Shown here in pieces: positions 58,279 through 64,000 of a stretch of 64,000 nt of DNA. The stretch covers positions 248,001 through 312,000 of the forward strand of contig JADFDQ010000001.1 in NCBI GenBank assembly GCA_018262705.1. The letters are read 5' to 3'. The DNA comes from Xanthomonas sp. (GTDB lineage Bacteria > Pseudomonadota > Gammaproteobacteria > Xanthomonadales > Xanthomonadaceae). Both the position numbers and the translations under genes were made by a program. A model generated the notes under the pieces. It had not been told where the DNA came from and did no database searches. It saw only the letters and a program-made list of their open reading frames with translations. The first letter of the stretch is position 1, and every line of letters starts with the position of its first letter.

Positions 58279-58983
58279 TCACGCCACCCGCGCGCACACC
58301 CAGGCGTCAACCTGCGCGACGCCGGCCTTGCGAAGCGCTTCGGCGGCGGCGTGCAGCGTGGCGCCGGTGGTCATCACGTCGTCGAACAGAGTGACGCGCC
58401 CGGGGAGTGCAACACCGTTCGCGGCTGCAAACGCGCCGCGCAGATTGCGCTTGCGCGCCTCGGCATCGAGTCGAGACTGTGCCGAGGTGGCGCGAACGCG
58501 CTGCAGAAGATCGGTGCGCAACGGCACTCCCAAAGCGCGTGCCAGCGGTTTTGCCAGTTCCAGCGCCTGATCGTAGCCGCGCTTTCGAAGTCGGCTTGGG
58601 TGCAGCGGCAGCGGCAGCAGTGCCTGCGGCCGCTCCAGCGCGGCAAAGCGCTCGGCCATGTGCTGCACCAGCACCCGTCCGGAGGCGAAATCGTGGTGGA
58701 ATTTCAGCCACGGCAGTAGGCCATCCACAGGGAAGGCATAGTCGAACGCGGCGTGGACGGTGTCCAGCGGCGGCGGGCGCTGCAGGCAGACGCCGCAAAT
58801 CCCCGACTCCGGCAGCGGCAGCGCGCAGCGCGCGCAGGCAGGCCCCTGCCACGGCAGGGCGTCGTGGCAGGCGGCGCACAGATCCCGATCCGGCAGCCCG
58901 GGATCGCCGCAGACCACGCAGCGGGGCGCGAACAGCCAGCGCAGCGGCGCGGGGTGGCCAATGTCAACTTTTTCAATATACAT
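58279..58983 (-). CDS. comF: ComF family protein
   Basis: 234 residues. Four Cys pairs (CVVC, CAAC, CARC, CGVC) form the N-terminal zinc-binding part. The phosphoribosyltransferase-like domain has the motif [14 protein letters not shown]. In competent bacteria ComF is needed for uptake or processing of transforming DNA; the biochemical role in gammaproteobacteria is less clear. ATG at 58983 ([11 protein letters not shown]) is the best start; a longer reading to 59094 would run into the bioB coding sequence. Divergent from bioB. Confidence 0.85.
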   Translation of the reverse strand: MYIEKVDIGHPAPLRWLFAPRCVVCGDPGLPDRDLCAACHDALPWQGPACARCALPLPESGICGVCLQRPPPLDTVHAAFDYAFPVDGLLPWLKFHHDFASGRVLVQHMAERFAALERPQALLPLPLHPSRLRKRGYDQALELAKPLARALGVPLRTDLLQRVRATSAQSRLDAEARKRNLRGAFAAANGVALPGRVTLFDDVMTTGATLHAAAEALRKAGVAQVDAWVCARVA

Positions 58984-58994
58984 TTGGTTGACGA
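58961..58994 (+). promoter_or_regulatory. candidate BirA (biotin) operator
   Basis: ATGTCAACT (58961-58969) and GGTTGACGA (58986-58994) form an inverted pair with a 16-bp spacer. This is the spacing of BirA operators (consensus TTGTAAACC-N15/16-GGTTTACAA); matches are 6 of 9 and 7 of 9. A -10-like TATACA (58977) lies inside. It sits 54 bp before the bioB ATG and overlaps the comF start codon, so one repressor could affect both genes. Confidence 0.5.
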
Positions 58995-59047
58995 AACTTT
59001 GCATGGCCTCCAGACTGCGCTCTACTTCGCCTGCCGTCTTTCGGAAA

Positions 59048-60286
59048 ATGCCCTTGTCTGCCGTCAGCCCTTTACCCGTCCTGACCTCGGACAACCGCCA
59101 CGACTGGACCCGAGCCGAGGTCGAGGCGCTGTTCGACCTGCCCTTCCCCGAGCTGCTCTACCGCGCCGCGACGGTGCATCGGGAAAATTTTGACCCTTGC
59201 GAGGTGCAGGTTTCGACATTGCTGTCGGTCAAGACCGGCGGCTGCCCGGAGGACTGCGCCTACTGCCCGCAGTCGGCCCATCACGGCACCGGCCTTGCTG
59301 CCAGCAAACTGATGGACGTGGAGGACGTGATCGAAAAGGCGCGGCAGGCCAAAGCCGCCGGCGCTTCGCGCTTTTGCATGGGCGCGGCCTGGCGCTCGCC
59401 CAAGCCGCGCGACATGCCCAAGGTGACGGCGATGGTGCGCGCGGTGAAATCATTGGGGCTGGAAACTTGCGCCACGCTGGGGATGCTGGATGCGGATCAG
59501 GCGCGCGAGCTCAGGGACGCCGGGCTGGACTACTACAACCACAACCTCGACAGCGATCCCGAGTTTTACGATTCGATCATCCACACCCGCACCGTGCAAG
59601 ACCGTTTCGACACCTTGGAACACGTGCGCGCTGCGGGCATGAAAACCTGCTGCGGCGGCATCGTGGGCATGGGCGAAAGTCGCCGCCAGCGCGCCGGACT
59701 GCTGATGACGCTGGCAAACCTGCCGCGCCACCCGGAATCGGTGCCGGTCAACCAGTTGGTGCCGGTGAAGGGCACGCCGCTGGCCGATGCGCCGGCGCTG
59801 GATCCGCTAGAATTCGTGCGCACGATTGCAGCGGCCAGGATCCTGATGCCGGCCTCGATGGTGCGGCTGTCAGCCGGACGCGCCGCAATGAGCGACGAGA
59901 TGCAGGCGCTGTGTTTCGCCGCCGGCGCCAATTCGATTTTTCACGGGGACAAGCTGTTGACCACGGGCAACCCCGATACGGGGTACGATGACGCCCTGTT
60001 CCAGCGACTCGGGTTACGCCCCATGCCCCTAGATCAAGCAAAATCCAGCGTCAGCGACATTCCCGGCCTGACCATCGTCGGCGGCAGCGAATGCTGCGGC
60101 GGCGGGTGCTGCACCGAAGGCAACGACTGCTCCTGCAGTGCGGGCGGTGGCGGCTGCGGCAGCGGCGGCAGCAAATGCGGTTGCAAGGACAGCAAGTCCG
60201 AGGCGATGGCCGCGCCTGCGCCCATCCTGCCTGTCCGTGCGCCGGAGGACGGCTGCGGCTGCGGCTGCGGATGCGAACACGGCTGA
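59048..60286 (+). CDS. bioB: biotin synthase with cysteine-rich C-terminal tail
   Basis: Radical SAM enzyme that inserts sulfur into dethiobiotin. The [4Fe-4S] motif C66-x3-C70-x2-C73 ([20 protein letters not shown]) and the TIM-barrel segments [14 protein letters not shown] and [11 protein letters not shown] are standard. The protein is 412 residues against about 346 in E. coli. The extra residues 349-412 hold 13 cysteines in CC, CxC and GCGCGCGC patterns with many glycines, resembling a metal-binding tail. ATG at 59048 is chosen because the family N-terminus follows it. The bioF start lies within the last codons. Confidence 0.94.
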   Translation: MPLSAVSPLPVLTSDNRHDWTRAEVEALFDLPFPELLYRAATVHRENFDPCEVQVSTLLSVKTGGCPEDCAYCPQSAHHGTGLAASKLMDVEDVIEKARQAKAAGASRFCMGAAWRSPKPRDMPKVTAMVRAVKSLGLETCATLGMLDADQARELRDAGLDYYNHNLDSDPEFYDSIIHTRTVQDRFDTLEHVRAAGMKTCCGGIVGMGESRRQRAGLLMTLANLPRHPESVPVNQLVPVKGTPLADAPALDPLEFVRTIAAARILMPASMVRLSAGRAAMSDEMQALCFAAGANSIFHGDKLLTTGNPDTGYDDALFQRLGLRPMPLDQAKSSVSDIPGLTIVGGSECCGGGCCTEGNDCSCSAGGGGCGSGGSKCGCKDSKSEAMAAPAPILPVRAPEDGCGCGCGCEHG

Positions 60287-61449
60287 GCGAACGCGTCGCG
60301 GCGCAACGGGCGCTGCGTGAGCAACAGCATCGCCAGCGAATTCGGCGCACCGTGGCGCAGCGCGATGGTGTGTGTGTCGAGATGGACGGCCGCTGGCTGC
60401 TGAATTTTTGCAGCAACGATTATCTTGGCCTGTCGAAGCATCACAAGGTGCTGGCGGCGCTGCGTTCGGTCGATGCCGCGGGCAGCACCGCCTCGCCGCT
60501 GGTTTGCGGGCACACGGCGCAGCATGCGCAACTGGAAGAAGCGCTGTGCGACTGGCAGCAAACCCCGCGCGCGCTGCTGTTTTCCAGCGGCCACGCCGCC
60601 AATCTGGCGGTACTGCAGGCGCTGTTGGGTAAAGGCGATGTGTGTGTGCAGGATCGGCTCAACCATGCCAGTCTGATCGACGGTGCGCGGCTGTCCTGTT
60701 GCGATTTCAAACGCTATTCGCACGCCGATGCCGATGCAGCGGCGCATCAGCTGGCCGCACATCCGGACGGTGCGGCGCTGCTGGTCAGCGACGGCGTGTT
60801 TTCGATGGACGGCGACATCGCCCCGATTCGGGCACTGGCCGAAGTTGCGAAAACGCACGAGGCGACGCTGTACGTCGATGACGCCCACGGCGCCGGCGTG
60901 CTGGGCGCGGCGGGGCGCGGCAGCATCGCGGCGGCCGGTTTATCGGTGGCCGACGTGCCGCTGCGGCTGGTGACGTTCGGCAAGTCGCTGGGCGGTGCCG
61001 GTGCGGCGGTGCTGGGCGCGGCCGATCTGATCGAACACCTGCTGCAGACCGCGCGTGGCGCGATCTATTCGACCGCGCTGTCGCCGGCGCAGGCGGCAGC
61101 GGCGACTGCGGCGATCAACCTTGTGCGCAGTGAAGAAGGCGAAGCGCTGCGTGAAAACTTGCGCGTCAATATCGAGCGCTTTCGCGCGAGCGCGGCCGAG
61201 TGCGGACTGAATTTGCTCGCATCAGAGACCGCCATTCAGCCGCTTCTCGTCGGCGCCGACGCCGATGCGCTGGCGCAATCCAGCGCACTGGAAGAACGCG
61301 GCTATTGGGTCGCCGCAATTCGTCCGCCCACGGTTCCCGAAGGCAGCGCGCGGCTGCGCATCACGCTGTCGGCCGGGCACACGACGGCGCAGATCGACGG
61401 TTTGCTGGAGGCGCTGACCGCTACACCACGCCCACGCAGACGTATTTGA
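60271..61449 (+). CDS. bioF: 8-amino-7-oxononanoate synthase
   Basis: PLP enzyme joining pimeloyl-thioester and alanine to form KAPA, the first dedicated biotin ring precursor. It has 392 residues. The PLP lysine is in [16 protein letters not shown], with [12 protein letters not shown] and [13 protein letters not shown] as further family motifs. ATG at 60271 overlaps the end of bioB by 16 bp, so translation is coupled. It is convergent with the aldehyde dehydrogenase gene, overlapping by 29 bp. Confidence 0.95.
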   Translation: MRTRLSERVAAQRALREQQHRQRIRRTVAQRDGVCVEMDGRWLLNFCSNDYLGLSKHHKVLAALRSVDAAGSTASPLVCGHTAQHAQLEEALCDWQQTPRALLFSSGHAANLAVLQALLGKGDVCVQDRLNHASLIDGARLSCCDFKRYSHADADAAAHQLAAHPDGAALLVSDGVFSMDGDIAPIRALAEVAKTHEATLYVDDAHGAGVLGAAGRGSIAAAGLSVADVPLRLVTFGKSLGGAGAAVLGAADLIEHLLQTARGAIYSTALSPAQAAAATAAINLVRSEEGEALRENLRVNIERFRASAAECGLNLLASETAIQPLLVGADADALAQSSALEERGYWVAAIRPPTVPEGSARLRITLSAGHTTAQIDGLLEALTATPRPRRRI

Positions 61450-62881
61450 TCTCGGTGTAATCATCGAGGCCGTACTTCGAACCTTCGCGGCCGATGCCGG
61501 ATTGCTTGACGCCGCCGAACGGCGCGACCTCGGTCGAGATCAGGCCGGTGTTGATGCCGACGATGCCGGCTTCCAGCGCCTCCGACACCCGCCAACTGCG
61601 TGCCAGATCGCGGGTGTAGAAATACGCGGCCAGTCCGAATTCGGTGGCGTTGGCCAGCGCGATGGCTTCCTCGTCGGTGTGGAAACGGTACAGCGGCGCG
61701 ACCGGGCCGAAAATTTCCTCGCGCGACAGGCGCATGGTGGTGTCGGCATCGAGTAGCACGGTCGGCTGGTAGAAGGTGCCGCCGAGCGCGTGGCGCGCGC
61801 CGCCGGTGGCGACCTTCGCACCCTTGCCCACGGCATCGGCCATCAGGTCCTCGACCTTGGTCAGCGCCTTGGCGTCGATCAGCGGGCCTTGATCGGTGCG
61901 GCCCTGCAGACCGTCGCCCACGGCCAGTGCCTCCACCGCTTCGACCAGCTTGTTCGCGAAGGCGTCGTACACGCCATCCTGCACGAACAGGCGGTTGGCA
62001 CAGACGCAGGTCTGGCCGCTGTTGCGGTATTTGCTTGCAAGTGCGCCGGCAACGGCGGCGTCGAGATCGGCATCGTCGAACACGATGAACGGCGCGTTGC
62101 CGCCCAGTTCCAGCGACACCTTCTTGACGCTTTCGGCGCACTGCGCCATCAGCTGTTTGCCCACGGCAGTTGAACCAGTAAAGCTGAGTTTGCGCACCTT
62201 GCGGTTGGAGGTCATTTCGCGGCCGATGGCTGGGGCATCGGCGCCGGTGACGATGTTGAGCACGCCCGCCGGCAGCCCGGCTTGTTCGGCCAGCACCGCA
62301 ATTGCGAGTGCCGAATACGGCGTCTGGATCGCCGGTTTGCAGACCAGGGTGCAGCCGGCCGCCAGCGCCGGACCGAGCTTGCGGCCGAGCATGGCGGAAG
62401 GAAAATTCCACGGCGTGATCGCCGCGACCACGCCGATCGGCTGACGCAGCGTGATGATGCGCTTGTCGGTGGCGTGGGCGGGAATGGTGTCGCCGTACAT
62501 GCGCTTGGCTTCCTCGCCGAACCATTCGAGAAAGCTCGCCGAATAGGTAATCTCGCCGGTGGATTCGGCCAGCGGCTTGCCCTGTTCGGCGGTCATCAGA
62601 CGGGCCAGATCGGACTGCTGCTCCAGCATCAGGTCGGCCAGCTTGCGCAGCACGCGGGCGCGCTCCTTCGCGGTTCTTGCCGCCCAAGCCGGAAACGCCG
62701 CCTGCGCCGCGTCGATGGCTTTTGCGGTTTCGCGCGCGCCCATGTCGGGCACCGTGCCCAGCGATTCGCCGCTGGCGGGGTTGTTCACGTCACAGGTTGC
62801 GCCGCTGTCGGCATCGCACCAGCGGCCGTTAACGAACGCCTGCGTGCGCAGCAGGTCGGGACGGGAGAGAGCAAGACTCAT
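61421..62881 (-). CDS. gabD: NAD(P)-dependent succinate-semialdehyde dehydrogenase
   Basis: 486 residues, like E. coli GabD (482). Oxidises succinate semialdehyde to succinate in 4-aminobutyrate catabolism. Motifs: cofactor-binding [29 protein letters not shown], catalytic Glu in [10 protein letters not shown] and catalytic Cys in [16 protein letters not shown] at 62881 has AAGGAAG eight bases upstream. No gabT is adjacent. The 253-bp gap to the divergent CoA-transferase shows nothing beyond promoter space. Confidence 0.9.
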   Translation of the reverse strand: MSLALSRPDLLRTQAFVNGRWCDADSGATCDVNNPASGESLGTVPDMGARETAKAIDAAQAAFPAWAARTAKERARVLRKLADLMLEQQSDLARLMTAEQGKPLAESTGEITYSASFLEWFGEEAKRMYGDTIPAHATDKRIITLRQPIGVVAAITPWNFPSAMLGRKLGPALAAGCTLVCKPAIQTPYSALAIAVLAEQAGLPAGVLNIVTGADAPAIGREMTSNRKVRKLSFTGSTAVGKQLMAQCAESVKKVSLELGGNAPFIVFDDADLDAAVAGALASKYRNSGQTCVCANRLFVQDGVYDAFANKLVEAVEALAVGDGLQGRTDQGPLIDAKALTKVEDLMADAVGKGAKVATGGARHALGGTFYQPTVLLDADTTMRLSREEIFGPVAPLYRFHTDEEAIALANATEFGLAAYFYTRDLARSWRVSEALEAGIVGINTGLISTEVAPFGGVKQSGIGREGSKYGLDDYTEIKYVCVGVV

Positions 62882-63134
62882 GGAGACACTTCCTTTCGAT
62901 CGATGCGGCAGGCGGCACGCGGCGCGGCGATTGCGGGAGATGCAAGTATGACGACCACTGCAGTCAGCGCAGCGTGAGGCCGCAGCGCTGCAGCAATGGT
63001 GCCCCGCCTCGACAGCGCTGCAAGCACGGCCCAAACTAGTGCCCTCGCGGCGCACGGGCTGGTTTGCTCGTTCCGCCTTCTTTTCGCGCTTCGTGCCGTG
63101 CAAACGGCCGGCGCAGGTTTTTGCAGGTCGTCAC

Positions 63135-64000
63135 TTGAGCAACAGCGCCACCCCGTTGGCCGGTCTGAAGGTCGTCGAGCTGGCGCGGATCCTTGCCGGC
63201 CCGTGGATCGGGCAGACTCTGGCCGATCTGGGTGCCGACGTGATCAAGATCGAGGCGCCGCAGGGCGACGACACCCGCCGCTGGGGTCCGCCGTTCGTGG
63301 ACAACGCGGATGGTAGCCAGGGCAGCGCGGCCTATTACCATGCCTGCAACCGCGGCAAGCGTTCGCTGACCGCGGATCTGCGCAAGCCCGAGGATCTGGC
63401 GCGGGTGCGCGCGCTGGCCGCGCAGGCCGATGTGTTCATTGAGAACTTCAAGGTCGGTGGGCTGGAAAAATTCGGGCTCGACTTCGACTCGTTGCACGCC
63501 ATCAACCCCGGCCTGGTCTATTGCTCGGTGACCGGCTTCGGCCAGGACGGCCCGTACGCGGCGCGCGCCGGCTACGACGCCATGATCCAAGCGATGGGCG
63601 GGATCATGAGCCTGACCGGCGAGCCCGACGGCATGCCGCAGAAAATCGGCGTCGCCTTTGCCGATCTGTTCGCCGGCCTGCACGGGGGGGTGGCGATCCA
63701 GGCCGCGCTGCTGCAGCGCGCGCGCAGCGGTCGCGGCCAGCACATCGACATTGCCCTGCTCGATTCGATGGTCGGCATGTTGGCCAATCAGGCGATGAAC
63801 TGTCTTGTTTCCGGGCAGGTGCCGCCGCGGCTGGGCAGCGCGCATCCGAACATCGTTCCGTATCAGGCGTTCGCCACCCGCGACGGCCATCTGATGCTGG
63901 CGGTCGGCAACGACGCGCAGTTCGCGCGGCTGTGCGCGGTGCTGGAGTTGCCGGCGCTGGTCGACGATCCGCGCTTTGCCGACAACGCCGCCCGCGTCGT
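63135..64000 (+). CDS. CaiB/BaiF family CoA-transferase (3' end outside window)
   Basis: First 288 codons of a type III CoA-transferase. The family opening is GLKVVELARILAGPWIGQTL, followed by GADVIKIE, KRSLTADL, ENFKVGGLEKFGLDF and GQDGPY. The catalytic Asp is D177 in VAFADLFAGLHGG. It transfers CoA between carboxylic acids; the acid is unknown. TTG at 63135 is the only credible start in frame, with AGGT seven bases before. It is divergent from the aldehyde dehydrogenase gene; a shared role in short-chain acid metabolism is possible. Confidence 0.88.
   Translation, partial: MSNSATPLAGLKVVELARILAGPWIGQTLADLGADVIKIEAPQGDDTRRWGPPFVDNADGSQGSAAYYHACNRGKRSLTADLRKPEDLARVRALAAQADVFIENFKVGGLEKFGLDFDSLHAINPGLVYCSVTGFGQDGPYAARAGYDAMIQAMGGIMSLTGEPDGMPQKIGVAFADLFAGLHGGVAIQAALLQRARSGRGQHIDIALLDSMVGMLANQAMNCLVSGQVPPRLGSAHPNIVPYQAFATRDGHLMLAVGNDAQFARLCAVLELPALVDDPRFADNAARV

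Noticed and set aside
58760-59047. 96-codon N-terminal extension of BioB
   Set aside because: Lies antisense within comF and does not resemble the family; BioB begins normally at 59048.

Overview
The window is high-GC DNA from a gammaproteobacterial chromosome, most likely Lysobacterales (Xanthomonadaceae or Lysobacteraceae). The evidence is gene order. A minus-strand dnaA-dnaN-recF-gyrB block is followed by a TPR gene, tonB-exbB-exbD-exbD and pdxJ, while rpmH-rnpA-yidC-mnmE runs away on the plus strand. This is the arrangement I associate with Xanthomonas-type chromosomes. GTAGGAGCGC-type extragenic palindromes point the same way. The probable replication origin is at about 16.0-16.2 kb, between dnaN and dnaA.

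Layout. 0-7 kb (plus): phhA, two nested hairpin elements, fbp, an SLC13/TrkA_C carrier, cardiolipin synthase, a small membrane protein and pdxJ. 7-17.5 kb (minus): the TonB energising operon and the replication-initiation block. 17.7-22.5 kb (plus): rpmH, rnpA, yidC, mnmE and a TonB/TolA-like envelope protein. 22.6-34.2 kb: a NatAB-type exporter, a secreted S33 peptidase, a small self-regulated membrane-protein/XRE operon, a ferredoxin reductase, a YadGH-type exporter and an RND efflux pair. 34.2-47.1 kb: tatD, hrpB, a histidine kinase with a degenerate receiver, rluE, an exported methyltransferase-like protein, monomeric isocitrate dehydrogenase, the hydrolase-zapE-queF-lipoprotein operon and a membrane-anchored cytochrome c.

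47.4-56.7 kb is the main accessory region. It holds a 1,714-residue autotransporter with a repetitive Tyr/Gly/Asn-rich passenger, then four tightly packed genes: a TIGR03032 beta-propeller-like protein, an exported three-EF-hand protein, a GNAT-like unknown and a secreted M4 metallopeptidase. This looks like a surface-protein locus with its own cytosolic, calcium-binding and proteolytic partners; that functional link is inference.

56.7-64 kb: a tRNA-Arg(CCG) gene followed by three 116-bp repeats, each beginning with the last 16 nt of the tRNA; a UbiA-fold protein lacking most active-site aspartates; comF divergent from bioB-bioF; an aldehyde dehydrogenase; and the start of a CaiB/BaiF CoA-transferase cut by the window end.

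The less ordinary signals are: (1) three nested palindromes with a shared core but unrelated, perfectly or nearly complementary outer arms; (2) the tRNA-Arg 3' repeat array, which recalls E. coli tyrT; (3) a 64-residue BioB tail with 13 cysteines; (4) a 96-bp palindromic element inserted in frame in hrpB; (5) the UbiA-like protein without its catalytic motif; and (6) the autotransporter locus.
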